DNA of 64,000 nucleotides from Plotosus lineatus (GCA_024760905.1 CM045735.1:2962161-3026160), one strand, 5' to 3'. Positions 25,201 to 36,110 are shown, counted from the first letter of the stretch. Numbers and translations are program-made. Notes: a model not told the origin generated them from the letters alone.

Positions 25201-26209
25201 ACACACACCCCCAGCACGCAACTCTAGTGTTTACTGCATTTCATATCATTCGCTCGGTGCTTTTTCCCTACACCATAGCATGACAATGAGAGTGCCACTG
25301 CCAACTACTGGAGTCAAGATGCAACTTCACTTAATTCTAGTACAGTATGACAAAAAAAAAAAAAACATGTTCCCCAGGGTCATACGCGCCCACCCTGGCA
25401 TCACACGGCAAGCCCCACTATTTGAGAAGCAATGGCCTAGTGGGAGCTCGCCACGAGCCTTTCCTCACTGGCATTCGTACAAAATTCTCCTCCCCCTCTG
25501 TTACACACCACCTTATGCCTGCACACGTGACATCTTCGCCGCCATCGATGATCGGAAGGGTTAGTTGACTTATTGTTTATTCTTGTTTTATTATTAATTA
25601 TTATTAATGTACATGTATTTTGAAATATTTATTGTTTTTACATGTTTATCTTTAATATATAAGGCCAAATGTACATGTTTGTGTCAGGTTATAGGAGTTT
25701 GGGAGGAGGTTGGAATGGATTAATAGGTTTTCTGTTATTTCGTATGGGAATAACCGTTTCATTTAACAAACTTTTTGGCTTACGAGCTCACCCTTGGAAC
25801 AGATTAAATTCATAAGTCAAGGTACCAAAAGGTGCATTTTGTTGAAGTAAACCGCAGAACTTCAAAGTAATTACAGTAGGCCCTTGTTATTCACAGGGGT
25901 TTTCTATCCCAGCCTTTCCTGCGAATCAAAATAATCCGCGAGTTCTGTACCCGGAAGTAAAACCCATGTATCGGATTACATGCGCGAATGATCAACCGGA
26001 AGTAAAATACTATGTATCTATTACATGCGCTAAAATATGCTTCTTAAACACATTCTATAGACAGTCTTACTCATTAACACAGTATTAAAGTATTAAAATG
26101 TAGTAATAATTAAGAAAATCTTTTTAATTTTTACTGTGATATTGATTGATTATATACAGTACTGCTTAATGTTTAAAAAAATATATATATACTACTGTAC
26201 GTTTGTGTG

Positions 26210-26280
<71 letters not shown>

Positions 26281-29200
26281 GGCCCTCGACATTCGCGCGA
26301 GTTCTGTACCCGGAAGTAAAACCCCATGTATCACGTCACTTGCGCGAATGAGCAGCTGGAAGTAAAATTCTATGTATCTATTAAATGCACTAAAATATGC
26401 TTCTTAAACACATTCTATAGACAGTCTTACTAATTAATACAGTATTAATGTAGTAAAATATAGTAATGATTAAGAAAAACTTCAATTTTTACTCTTTTTA
26501 TTAATGATAAAATATAAACATTATACAGCATTTCTGTTGGTCTTCCTTTCGGCTTTTTCCCCTTTTACTCATGAGTCGCCACAGCGAATCATCTGATTCG
26601 TACGTTTTGATTTGGCAGGTTTTTACGTCGGATGCCCTTCCTGTCACAACCCTTTTTAGCAAGGACAGAAACACGCCGACGACTTTGCAGCCTCCTCTTC
26701 AGCAATGGTCAACAATGTCAAAAACAAAACAAAAGTCAGCAATGGTTCTTTTACATGCCTCTCAACATAGACAGTGAGAGATGGCCCGCCTTTGATAACC
26801 CAGTTAGCTGCACGGGGGGTGGGGGGGGTGGGGGGTGGGGGGGTGACAACCTTGGAGAGTGGGACTCGAACCCCCAACCTTTTGGATCAGCACCCTATAC
26901 CACTAGACCACCACTGCCCCCATATCATATTCTGTTGTAAAGCACTCATTTTAAAGTCTTTTTCAATTATTATTCCAGTACAGTACCCAAGTTAATTGTC
27001 CTTTTACCAAGATGGCGCTGCCTAGAGGGAAACATCGCGGAGTTCTCAGAGTCAAATTGTTTCTTTGTTCGTTTTAATTGGTTTTGTTTGTTCATGGTTT
27101 GCACTATGCTCATCTATGATCGATGGATCCTACTACAGCTATGAGCAGCTTCAGCTTTGGGCAACTAAGCACGTAATAACTTCTATCGTGAGCTAATATG
27201 CTCACGCGGGTACTCAATGCTAACCGCTAATATGCTCACACGGGTACTCAATGCTAACCGCTAATATGCTCACATGGGAGCTCAAAGCTAACCGCACTCC
27301 GTTTAACAATAAGCCCAGGAGGAGTTCACAGTCTCCGGCATTTGGTGAGCACTTCCGGCCATACTGCTTGAAAATGTTCAGTCCCTGCGAAACAAGATGC
27401 ACGAGCTTCATGCGCAGATTTGAGCGCAGAGGGATCTACAGGACTGTGTTTCTGTGAAACATGGCTCGAGGTGATGGCACCAGCCGGCTACACAGCCTTC
27501 ATCCCCTGCAATTCCAAGCGCCATTCGGCCCCTTCCCGCCTAGGCTTCGTGTCAGCAGGGGTGCGGCTCACATTGAGCTGCCTACCATAGCATATTACCT
27601 CTGCTAGCCGCAGACTGGCTAATCAGCCCAGTTGAGCATGCTTAGGTTATACACGCCCGAAGATACTTCGATCTTATAGCTGTAGTAGAGTCGACCGGTC
27701 GTAGACGAGCATAGTGCAAAACATGAACAAACAAAACAACAAACAAAACAAATTAAAACAAACAAAAACACTGACTCAGAACGCCGCGACGTCGCCATCT
27801 TGGAGACGTCACGCCAACTTCAATGTAAAAGGACATGAAGAGTACTGTAAGAAATTTATCCTTTTGGTATTGTTCGTTAAACATGCTACAGAACATAAAA
27901 TCTCACGCGTAAACATGAACTTAGATACTGTACTGGAATAATAATTGAAAAAGATTTTAATACAACAGTTCAGAGAAAACTGTTGTTTCTCAGGAGAAAG
28001 TGTTATTTCTTCAGAAGAGACATCCAGCGTTTTCTAACGCTTAGCCAGAGAAGATGCACAGCATTCGAGTGGTATCACAGAGCTTAACTGGTAATTAAAA
28101 CACAAAGAGGCTCATTGAAAACTTGTGCGAGAATGAGAAAAAGGGGGCGGGGCATCAGCTCTACCAATCGGGAGAAAGGTGGACAGCCATTGGCTGAATT
28201 TGAATCACGTGCCGGTTGCTCAGCAGTCAGCGAATACTCAAACCGTGGGTGCAAAACTGCAAATAGTCAAGGGCCTACTGTATTAAGAAACATGAAGTAC
28301 TGAAGTGTAATAAACTTGTTTGAATGTTACAACATTTCTAGTTCTATAGTACTCCACATAGTTGTGTTTAAAAAAAAAAAAAAAAAAAAAAAAAGCTCAC
28401 TGGAGGGAGGGATTGCATTATAAACATAAAAGGACATGAAGTGTAATTATTCAAGTTTATCCTTTTGGGATCATTTGTTAAACATGCTACAGAACATAAA
28501 ATCTCAAACGCACAAACATTAACTTGGGTACAGTACTGTACTGAAATAACTGGAAAAACATAATACTGTACAGTACTATAGAACTACAAGTATCCAGATA
28601 CTAAGGCAGATTCCATTCTGATGATTACCTTGTTTTGTGCAACATTCACCTTCTTAGCACTTCCAAAAAACTCGATGCTACACTAGCTGTGATTGCCTTC
28701 TCATTTTTCTTTATGGAGTGGACTGTACTTTCATTCACTTTATAATGGCGCCCTACTGCAGCATAACGATTTCCTTCCTGAATCATATCAAATAGTGCTA
28801 CTTTTTCATGCAGCGTCATTACCTTTTTCTGGCGCGTCGGCGCCTTACCAGAAGCCTGAGAAGGTGCGCAGCGTTTGAGTGGTATGAAGGAGCTTAACTG
28901 TAATTAAAAACACAAAAAAAAAAGCACATGCACAAAGTGTGTGCGAATGAGGGGAAAAAAGGGGCGTATACATCATCTCAACCAATCAGCAGGAGGGAGA
29001 ACAGCCATTGGCTGAATTTGAACCACGTGACAGTTACTCAGCAACCTGCGAATATGCGGGGTGCGAGTCCAAAACCGCGAATAGTCAAGGGCCTACTGTA
29101 CCCAGATTTAAAATAATTCAGGCTTTTACCAGGATGCATCACTTTTTACAACTTTACAGGAATCAATTTTTATTTGTACATTTTAATTAACAATTATATA

Positions 29201-31785
29201 AATGAATCACAGAATACATGTGTGTGAACGACAAGGATCCAAGAGGGACGGTGAGGTTACAGGGAGCAGAGATAAGGAAGGTGGAGGATTTTAAGTACAT
29301 AGCCTCAACAATCAAGAGCAGTGGAGAGTGTGGAAAAGAGGTGAAGAAGCGTGTACAGGCAGGTTGGAATGGTTGGAGAAAAGTGTCCGATGTGATGTGT
29401 GATACGAAGGTATCGGCAAGAATGAAAGGAAAAGTGTACAAGACGATGTTGATGCCAGCAATGTTGTATGGTTTACAAACAGTGGCACTGGGGAAAAGAC
29501 AGGAGGCAGAGTTGGAGGTAGCAGAGATGAAAATGTTGAGGTTCTCTTTGGGAGTAAGGAGGATGGATAGGATCAGGAATGAGTACATCAGAGGGACAGC
29601 ACATGTAAGACGTTTTGGAAACAAAGTCAGAGAGGCTAGATTGAGATGGTTTGGACATGTACAGAGGAGGGATAGTGAGTATATTGGTAGTAGGATGCGG
29701 AGATTGGAGCTACCAGGCAGAAGGCCTAGAAGAAGACAAAAGAGGAGATTTATGGATGTGGTGAAGGAGGACATGAAGGTACAGTCGGCCTTCTACTTAC
29801 AAAAACCTGTGAATACAAAAAAATCCAGGTTACGAAAAACATTTTCCTAAATTTTCGTCCTCTGTATACGAAACAATTTCTTACGAAAAGTGCCAAACAC
29901 ACCATTCAAACAATGTGCGAGTTGCTCTCTCATTGGCCGTCTCCCAACATCCTTACCCACGGCCAGGAGGCGGCTTAACTGTACCCATACTTCCTGTTTG
30001 TCACACACGTGAATGAGAGTTGAACAGGACTGTTGGCTCGTGAGTTTTTTTTAAGAGTGATCATTGTAGCGTTATATTTCATTATCCATCATGGGCCCCA
30101 ATAAAGTGATTCCCAGCGACACCAAAAAGAAGAATCGGGCTCCGTTATCAATCGACGTGAAGCAGGAGATAATATTAAAAAATAAAAAATACAAAAGTGG
30201 GATGCAGCTGAGCGAAATCACAAAGGAGTATGGCCAAAACCACTCTACAATCTGGACGACATTGAAGCAGAAGGAGACCTTAAAGGCGAAGATACAGTGA
30301 CGGAGGCATTTATTTCGGAATGATATTGAAGCAGAAAGGCGGCATTAAAAGCAAAGATACTGTGACGGAGGCGATTATTTTGGAAAAAGCTTTAAGGACC
30401 TCGTGAAGGAGGGTGGGGGTTCTTCAGACCAGCAACCCAGAGACTTTAAATGGGTAGTTCGAGAGATTAAAAAAAAAAGCTAAATAATTTTTTGCTTTTA
30501 ACACATTTCATACAAAATTGGTGTACTTTTTCATTTTTAAAGGGTTTATGGGGTAGTCTTGGGAGCCTTGGAACGAATCACGCGGCTTACATGTAAAATG
30601 CGCCTCTACTTACAAAAACTCCAGGTTACAAAACAGCGCTGGAACATATTAATTTCCTAAGTAGAGGGCTGACTGGAGTTGGTGTAAGAGAAGAAGATGC
30701 AGAGGATAGGGTGAGATGGAGGCAGAAGATTCGCTGTGGCGACCCCTTAAGGGAACAGCCGAAAGGAAAAGAAGAAGAATTATATAAATGAATAAATGAA
30801 TCAAATCATGCAGTATTAAGGGTGAATGGAATCATATTGTATTAGTTTCAGATGCTTGGTGAATGTATTTTGATCGAGATACAATTGAACATCTGCAGTC
30901 CAGATCAATGTTTTTAGACAGCAGATGAAATCGCTATAAAACTCTCTTACTTCAGCATCGTGTGATGAGGGTTTGAATCTCTTGGCAAAAGGTTCATCCT
31001 CATGGGTCTCCATGTAGCGTCGTACTTTGCTGGCATGCTTCTTGCTCTGAAAATATAAAAACACATACAACACAGCCATCAATCGGTTCCATGAACCAAC
31101 TCATGAATCGACTCGCACCTTACAGAGGAATGTAGATCAAAGCGATTCTTCAGCGCGCGCGCGCACACACACCGAATGGGAATATAAACTGGGTTACCTG
31201 GTAATGTGCGAGTTTTTGTGACTCTGAAATGAGGACAGCGTTGCACACTTTGCACTGCGACTCTGAAAAGAGGTCGCCATTCTCCCTGATCAGTCGGTTC
31301 ACTAAAACAGAAAAGTGACTTGTTGACGTGAATAAAACGATTCAGTGAACTCAAAGCTCTGAATTACATCTTTCCCCCCAAAAAATGAACGCAATTTATT
31401 CACGTTACACGGGGCAAGATTTTCCTTCTAACACACATAATATATAAGATTTAAGATATATAATCGATTACATTTATCAAACCAGAACATTTCACATGCC
31501 CCCGCGTTCACCATCCAGCGACCTTGTGGTGTCTCTCTAAAACTAGCTAAATGCTAACTCACTAAAATTCGGTACCTAGCTTAGAGGCTAACAGTAGCTA
31601 GTTAGCGTTTCTGGGCTGTATTACCCAAAACTCGATTTCCCAAAAACTACTACCTATTATTGTGCACGAGGCATAATAACCAACGTGTTATTTAGTGCGG
31701 AATATATAAATACAGGAGATTATTTACCCTCCGCTACCCCAGCAGGTAAATAAGGAAAATTTCCATTCGGTCCACGGGTCGCCAT
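22285..31785 (-). CDS. znf346: ZNF346 (JAZ) zinc finger protein, 7 coding exons
   Basis: Nuclear/nucleolar protein whose family binds double-stranded RNA and RNA-DNA hybrids through widely spaced C2H2 fingers. Coding exons in minus-strand order are 31785-31728, 31301-31198, 31046-30951, 24063-23922, 23810-23589, 23353-23263 and 22420-22285. Every junction has GT/AG and matching phase, giving 849 nt (282 residues plus stop); human is 294. The fingers are at about residues 36-58 ([20 protein letters not shown]), 101-123, 166-188 ([19 protein letters not shown]) and 213-235, each C-x2-C with H-x5-H, and all four closely match human ZNF346. The start codon (31785) opens [10 protein letters not shown] and sits just below an NRF1/CCAAT promoter. 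The N-terminus is shorter than in human. The last exon encodes a 44-residue acidic, Tyr-rich tail that I cannot match to the human C-terminus. Introns 3 and 6 carry nested transposons and a minisatellite respectively. UIMC1 lies divergently upstream, as in human. The exon model is from my reading, not transcript data. Confidence 0.95.
22545..23205. repeat. Minisatellite in ZNF346 intron 6
   Basis: A tandem array of irregular 50-65 bp units built from ggtatactacaggcagacag and ggtataactaggcgggcagg with dozens of substitutions. Its degenerate GGCA-rich units and lack of constant spacers rule out a CRISPR array. Confidence 0.88.
24198..24442 (-). mobile_element. Headless SINE-A, SINE-C-type tail (ZNF346 intron 3)
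   Basis: Tail ttcattttctgaaccacgta and core to cgttagctgcacgggggg, with no tRNA head. No clear target-site duplication was found. Confidence 0.78.
24938..25826 (+). mobile_element. MITE-M copy E, near full length (ZNF346 intron 3)
   Basis: Left end TA + cagtggtaccttgacttacg, right end cataagtcaaggtacc. About 890 bp with no intact transposase. It contains (CA)n at 25185-25208. It is the best reference copy for this family. Confidence 0.87.
26541..26921 (-). mobile_element. SINE-A, full length, nested in inner Tigger element
   Basis: RTE-type tail, core with a small insertion, a G-run and a complete tRNA-like head ending ccactgccccc. Flanks atttctgttg / atattctgttg suggest a target duplication. 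Confidence 0.8.
27008..27803. mobile_element. LINE 5'-end foldback nested in inner Tigger element
   Basis: caagatggcgctgcc at the left and its complement gacgtcgccatcttgg at the right begin inverted arms of more than 100 bp (through tgttcatggtttgcactatg and the complement gcatagtgcaaaacatgaac). Between them is a LINE endonuclease fragment. Three tandem copies of a ~42 bp unit (gctaatatgctcac...) lie at 27193-27295. Confidence 0.75.
27368..27560 (+). pseudogene. LINE endonuclease-domain remnant
   Basis: Plus-strand frames read [17 protein letters not shown] and, after a frame change, [19 protein letters not shown]. These are the NVRSLxNKxDEL and TETWL blocks of a LINE apurinic endonuclease domain. 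Frames are broken. Confidence 0.7.
28646..28850 (-). pseudogene. Transposase CENP-B/psq-type HTH remnant
   Basis: The minus strand stays open for about 70 codons: [52 protein letters not shown]. This is the helix-turn-helix of pogo/Tigger/jerky transposases. No catalytic domain follows. Confidence 0.75.
29218..29778 (+). pseudogene. RTE-clade LINE ORF, C-terminal region
   Basis: Encodes [59 protein letters not shown] and [20 protein letters not shown], the conserved post-RT region of fish RTE elements. It continues after the inserted Tigger element at 30676. It lacks the reverse transcriptase core. Confidence 0.88.
29782..30675 (+). mobile_element. pogo/Tigger-like element inserted in RTE
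   Basis: Ends cagtcggccttctacttaca and taagtagagggctgactg are inverted. The left flank is TA and the right flank GA, a TA duplication with one change, because uninterrupted RTE copies read aaggtcgttgg or similar here. Confidence 0.83.
30091..30300 (+). pseudogene. Tigger transposase N-terminal HTH fragment
   Basis: 70-residue open frame starting [20 protein letters not shown], then [20 protein letters not shown] and [20 protein letters not shown]. This is the psq-type DNA-binding domain of Tigger transposases. The catalytic part is deleted. Confidence 0.82.
31728..31785 (-). other. znf346: ZNF346 first coding exon
   Basis: Begins ATGGCGACCCGTGG and runs 58 nt to donor GGAGG|GTAAAT, phase 1. 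The start is chosen because the next exon continues in frame into the first finger ([16 protein letters not shown]) and no upstream in-frame coding exon is visible before the promoter motifs. Confidence 0.85.
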
Positions 31786-31789
31786 GTTC

Positions 31790-32560
31790 TATAAAGACGG
31801 TATGCTAAATATTATTTCACCCACCTGTATTCCGTCTAATTTAACATCCTGCATAGTGATTGGTCACAAGCAGCGCGCATGCGCATTGATGCTCGTATCC
31901 ACCCACCGCTCTACAACAGATGAAGTCATTCACGTTTGATGGAAAGGCAAAAATGGGAAATAATGGAGTTGTGCTTTTCGACATTAATTTATCTAATGTC
32001 ATACTAGTTTAATTTAAAGAAAAAAATGATTTTCCCCTACAGGTTTGCAATGAGAACTGTGTATTCATTTGATAAACCTGTTCCTTCAGTATGCAAAAAT
32101 TTAAGACCAAACTGACCACGTATTTGAATTATTTAGTGTTCTTCACCCCAGAAAACTCATAACAGTAGCTCAACAATAGACTGCAAGCATTCCAAAAACT
32201 AAATCACTCAAGCTAATGGATCTGAACATAACATCAACAAACACTACAAAGTATTTTACTTTAATTATCTGATTATAATTTATTATAACACCTAAAACAG
32301 AATTCGGTCTTTTTACAGATTACCAACATTGTTTGTTTATTATCTTGCTTTTTTTTTATCTAGGTGTTATTTTATGGGGCATTGCCACTGTGTAAGCAAT
32401 AACCCAGTAGATGAAATATGGACACTATGATCAAATGTAAAAAGAATACTGATGTTTAACATATCACCCATCAATTAAAATTCATGAGCAGGCTTACCAA
32501 AATACAGATTAATACCTATTAAAGATCAATAATTAAATTCAGATTCAGTTGGTTAATATA
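31790..32560. other. Intergenic DNA upstream of ZNF346
   Basis: The first 150 bp hold the promoter motifs. The rest is AT-rich with no recognised gene or repeat. Confidence 0.5.
31855..31890 (-). promoter_or_regulatory. znf346: ZNF346 promoter motifs: CCAAT box and NRF1 palindrome
   Basis: About 75-100 bp above the ZNF346 ATG there is an ATTGG (CCAAT on the minus strand) at 31859-31863 and a perfect GCGCATGCGC palindrome at 31875-31884, the NRF1 core. There is no TATA box. This is typical of a housekeeping, dispersed-start promoter; the function is inferred from motifs only. Confidence 0.6.
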
Positions 32561-32565
32561 CAGTC

Positions 32566-32850
32566 TTCTTCTTCTTTCCCTTTCGGCTGTTCCCTTCAGG
32601 GGTCGCCACAGCAAATCATCTGCCTCCATCTCACCCTATCCTCTGCATCTTCTACTCTTACACCAACTACTGTACCTTCATGTCCTCCTTCACCACATCC
32701 ATAAATCTTCTCCTTGGTCTTCCTCTGGGCCTTCTGCCTGGTAGTTCCATCCTCAGCATCCTACTACCAATATATTCACTATCCCTCCTCTGTACATGTC
32801 CAAACCATCTCAATCTAGCCTGTCTGACTGTCTCCAAAACATCTTACATG
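32566..32850 (-). mobile_element. RTE LINE 3' end fragment
   Basis: Same 3' end as the other RTE copies, reading on the minus strand from the tail (gcagccga-type) into [22 protein letters not shown] codons. 5' truncated near 32850. Confidence 0.85.
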
Positions 32851-32891
32851 TATTTTCCCCCAGATTCTCAAAATGATCACATATAGATCAG

Positions 32892-33534
32892 TGTTAAGGC
32901 TCTTTGATGGCCCTAAGCAAGTCTTCCTGAGGATCCGTTCCTGACTGTCACCCAGTGCGCTGGAGTGATCAGCAAAGAAAGCACAGACACTGACCAAGGT
33001 TAGGTGTTCAAGTGTTTATTCGCCGATCACCAAAGTATGCTGACCAGTACAGGGGTTTTATACACGAAAATGAGGAAATTAAATCATGTAGACACATAGC
33101 TTGTCATACATAAGGATAACTTGACCAGGTCAGGTTGTTAAATTTATGCTATTTGGGATTACACAGTATGCAATGTACAAGATTAGGATAAAAGGAAGGT
33201 TATGATAAAAAGAAAAAATTGAATGTTCTAGTTCTAACCTGACCTATTTTGGGGCCCGAAAAGGAGGTACCAGGCTCTCTTAGTCTCTCTTCCCCTTTAT
33301 GAACGCCAAATAACCCAGAATGTTCCAAAACATCAACACACAAACACAAAGACATGGGAATAAGAAGGATATCATGAGTATAGTATAAGTGAATACATAA
33401 TACATACATAAATGATCACAAAATATTAAGCAGGTGTAAAATAACAATGATGTTAGACAGCGGCCATATGATTATGAGAACATAGGAGGTACAGTATGTT
33501 GGTTATTATAAGATATAAAAAAAAATCCCTTTCA
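32892..33534 (-). mobile_element. Solo LTR, 643 bp, 5-bp TSD
   Basis: Starts TG, ends CA and is flanked by ATCAG on both sides (32887-32891 and 33535-33539). Read on the minus strand it has a TATAAAA box (about 33062) and an AATAAA signal (about 33022) in the right order, so transcription would run minus. No internal viral genes remain. The uninterrupted target is seen in the duplicate at 35100-35234. LTR-retroelement class not determined. Confidence 0.85.
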
Positions 33535-33566
33535 ATCAGTTTCAAGATATTAAATCAAATAATTGT

Positions 33567-34467
33567 CTGTCTGTCTGTCTTCCTTTCGGTTTTTTCCCTT
33601 TTACTCGGGAGTCGCCACAGCAAATCATCTAATTCGCACGTTTGATTTGGCAGAGGTTTTTACGTCGGATGCCCTTCTTGTCACAACCCTTTTAGCAAGG
33701 GACAGAAACACGCTTACGGCTTTGCAGCTACTCTTTACGAAAGTCAGCTATGGTTCTTTTACATCAACCTCTCACCATAGACAGTGACAGACATGGCCCG
33801 CCTTGCCCCCCGGGCAGCACAGAGCGGGCCAGAAAGAGACTGAACAAGCTGGTCAGGAGGGCCAGCTCTGTCCTCGGCTGCCCACTGGACTCTGTGGAGG
33901 AGGTGAGTGAGAGGAGGATGGTAGAAAAGCTCACATCCATCCTGGTCAACAGCTCTCACCCACTGCACCAGACTGTAGAGGAGCTGAGTAGCTCCTTCAG
34001 TGGACGACTGAGACATCCTCAGTGCAGGAAGGAGCGCTACCGCAGGTCGTTCATTCCCACCGCTGTCGGACTGTACAACGCCACTTTGTAACTGTCTGTG
34101 AAAATACCGGTTATGTGCAATACAACCCCGTGCACTTTAATCAACCACATCTACCCCACTGACTGTGAACCATATCAACCCATCTACTCCGCCCTCAGAT
34201 ACATATACACTTGAATATAGGCCAGTCTATAAAGTCGTTCCCTTCTTTTCTTTTATTGTTTATTAATTTATACTATTTATGTATCTATTTATTTATTTAC
34301 TTATATAATATATATGTATGTGTGTATGTTTGTACTTGTATCTATTTTTGCACCCCCTACTGATGGTACCTCAAGAGCCTGTAACAGTGAATTTCTCCAT
34401 TGTGAGATTAATAAAGCTGTATCTTATCTTATCTTATCTTTGATAACCCAGTTAGCCGCACTGGCGG
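33567..34467 (-). mobile_element. Headless SINE-A with nested L2-like LINE and 15-bp TSD
   Basis: RTE-type tail and core ending cagttagccgcactgg with no tRNA head. Flanked by aaatcaaataattgt (33552-33566 and 34468-34482). An L2-like LINE fragment occupies about 33805-34439. Confidence 0.87.
33805..34439 (+). pseudogene. L2/CR1-group LINE 3' fragment inside SINE-A
   Basis: Encodes RARKRLNKLVRRASSVLGCP, VEEVSERRMVEKLTSILVNS, HPLHQTVEELSSSFSGRLRH and CRKERYRRSFIPTAVGLYNA to a stop at 34089, then a 3' UTR ending in (atctt)n, the tail style of L2-group LINEs. The 5' end is truncated. Confidence 0.85.
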
Positions 34468-34773
34468 AAATCAAATAATTGTACTATATGATATTAAGAC
34501 AGATTGAGTGATTTTCCAAGTTGTGATTATTCTTTTAGAAATTAAAACCATCATACAGTATGTCCTTTAAATGGACATTCATATATCTGCTCTCAATCCA
34601 AGAATGGAGGAAAAAGTTTCCGGGGGAAAACACAGAAATCATCTCGTTTTGGCATGTATTATATACAGTATCCCTGTATTTATATACAGTATTAGCACAG
34701 ATAAAAAAGAAGAAAAACTTATTTTTTAATTAAATTAATATATATTAATTTATATCTAACTGAAATGGGGTGA

Positions 34774-35024
34774 CCCCCAGGGCAGCTAACTGGGTTATCA
34801 AAGGCCGGTCGTGTCTCTCACTGTCTATGGTGTGAGGTTCATCTAAAAGAACCATTGCTGACTTTCAACAAGAGTAGCTGCAGTGCCATCAGCATGTTTC
34901 AGCCCTGCGATGGCCTGGCAAGCTGTCTAGGGTGTACTCTTCCCTCACCCAGAGTCAGCTGGGATGGGCGCCAGCCTCCCCGCGACCCTAATTAGGATTA
35001 AGTTGTGACAGAAAATGATGATGA
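34774..35024 (+). mobile_element. Headless SINE-A, SINE-C-type tail, TSD present
   Basis: Begins cccccagggcagctaactgg with no head and ends ggattaagttgtgacagaaa + (atg)n. Flanks tgaaatggggtga (34761-34773) and tgaaatggagtga (35025-35037). Confidence 0.86.
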
Positions 35025-35240
35025 TGAAATGGAGTGAATTGATTGTAATTGATGTTGACACATGTTTATAATCATCATAATGAAAAAAATATTGGTAGGT
35101 CCCCCCAGATTCTCAAAAAATGGTCACATAAAGATCAGTTTCAAGATATTAAATCAAATAATTGTATATGATATTCAGACAGATCGAGTGATTTTGTAAG
35201 TTGAGATTATTCTTTTAGAAATTAAAACCATCACATCAGG

Positions 35241-35572
35241 GACACTGGTGGCCTGGTGGTAAAGGTGCTGGATCACTGATCCCAAGGTCGGGGGTTCAAG
35301 CCCCATTCTCAACAGGTTGTCACTGTCCCCCCAGTACAGATAACTGGGTTATCAAAGGCAGGCCGTGTCTCTCACTGTGTGGGAGCCATGTAAAAGAACC
35401 ATTGCTGACTTTCATCAAAAGGAGCTGCGAAGCCGTTGGCGTGTTTCTGCCCTGCGATGGCCTGGTGTGCTGCCCAGGGTGTACTCTGCCCTCGCCCCGG
35501 AGTCGGCTGAGATGGGTGCCAGCCTCCCAATTTAGGATTAAGTGGTTCAGAAAATGAATGAATCATCACAGC
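35241..35572 (+). mobile_element. SINE-A with head, SINE-C-type tail
   Basis: Head ggtggcctggtggtaaaggt, B box gttcaagcccc, core, then ccctgcgatggcctggtg and ttaggattaagtggttcag with (aatg)n. Possible short flanking repeat atcaca. Confidence 0.82.
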
Positions 35573-35592
35573 ATAGCAGATTCAGTAGTTCA

Positions 35593-35716
35593 TTCGTTCA
35601 TTCATTTTCTGTAACCGCTTAATCCTAATTAGGGTCACAGGGAGGCTGGCACCCATCCAAGTCAACTCCGGGCGAGGGCAGAGTACACCCTGGACAGCTC
35701 GCCAGGCCATCGCAGG
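35593..35716 (-). mobile_element. SINE-C-type tail fragment
   Basis: Only the shared tail (ttttctgtaaccgcttaatc ... gccaggccatcgcag) is present; it cannot be assigned to SINE-A or SINE-C. Confidence 0.75.
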
Positions 35717-35799
35717 CAGATTCACTAGTAAAATTAAATTTGAGTAATTGTCTCAAAAACAGAACTCATACAGATTGTATTCGGTCGTATCATCACGAT

Positions 35800-36110
35800 A
35801 GGTGTTGTAGTAGTCAGCACGTCCACCAAACAGCAAAAAGGTCCCGAGTTCAATTTCCAACTCGGACTTTTCTGTACGCAGTTTGCATCTTCTCCCCGTG
35901 CTTGCATGGGTTTCCTCTGGATACTCTGGTTTCCTCCCACAGTCCAAAAACATGCACAGTCGGCTAATTGGCTGTTCCGAATCTCCTCTAGGTGTGAGTA
36001 TGAATTGTTCTGAATGTTGGCCCTGCAACGGCCTGGTGAGTTGTCCAGGGAGTAGGCTGAAATGGGTGCCAGCCTCCCTGCGACCAAACAGTTCAGAAAA
36101 TGATCGAATC
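35800..36110 (+). mobile_element. SINE-C copy with the shared tail
   Basis: Body ctgtacgcagtttgcatctt, atactctggtttcctcccac and agtccaaaaacatgcacagt run into ggccctgcaacggcctggtg and atgggtgccagcctccctgc. This shows the tail belongs to SINE-C in its normal context. Confidence 0.82.

Larger units (their letters stand above)
26276..28280. mobile_element. Inner Tigger-like transposon nested in the outer one
   Basis: Ends cagtaggccctcgacattcg and aatagtcaagggcctactg. It shares the outer element's subterminal sequence (gttctgtacccggaagtaaa; acatgctacagaacataaaa). It was itself hit by a SINE-A and a LINE foldback. It lies at the end of a (TA)n(CA)n tract (26215-26275). Confidence 0.78.
25874..29098 (-). 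mobile_element. Outer pogo/Tigger-like transposon (ZNF346 intron 3)
   Basis: Left end cagtaggcccttgttattca after TA; right end gtcaagggcctactg before TA (29099-29100). A second copy of the same family (26276-28280) is inserted in it. The remaining right part holds a transposase DNA-binding domain remnant. Confidence 0.8.
29186..30776 (+). mobile_element. RTE LINE 3' part, split by a Tigger element
   Basis: 5'-truncated RTE carrying the end of the ORF to the tail cagccgaaaggaaaagaaga. A pogo/Tigger element occupies 29782-30675. Confidence 0.88.
32857..35234. repeat. Direct duplication of a ~135 bp segment, first copy interrupted
   Basis: The segment ccccagattctcaaaa ... gatcagtttcaagatatt ... 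aattaaaaccatca occurs uninterrupted at 35100-35234. The other copy is in three pieces (32857-32891, 33535-33566, 34468-34556), split by the solo LTR and a SINE-A. Confidence 0.85.

Noticed and set aside
33750..34091. Single gene from the 113-residue plus-strand frame
   Set aside because: The first 15 residues are SINE-A antisense and the rest is an L2-like LINE C-terminus; a chance fusion of nested repeats.
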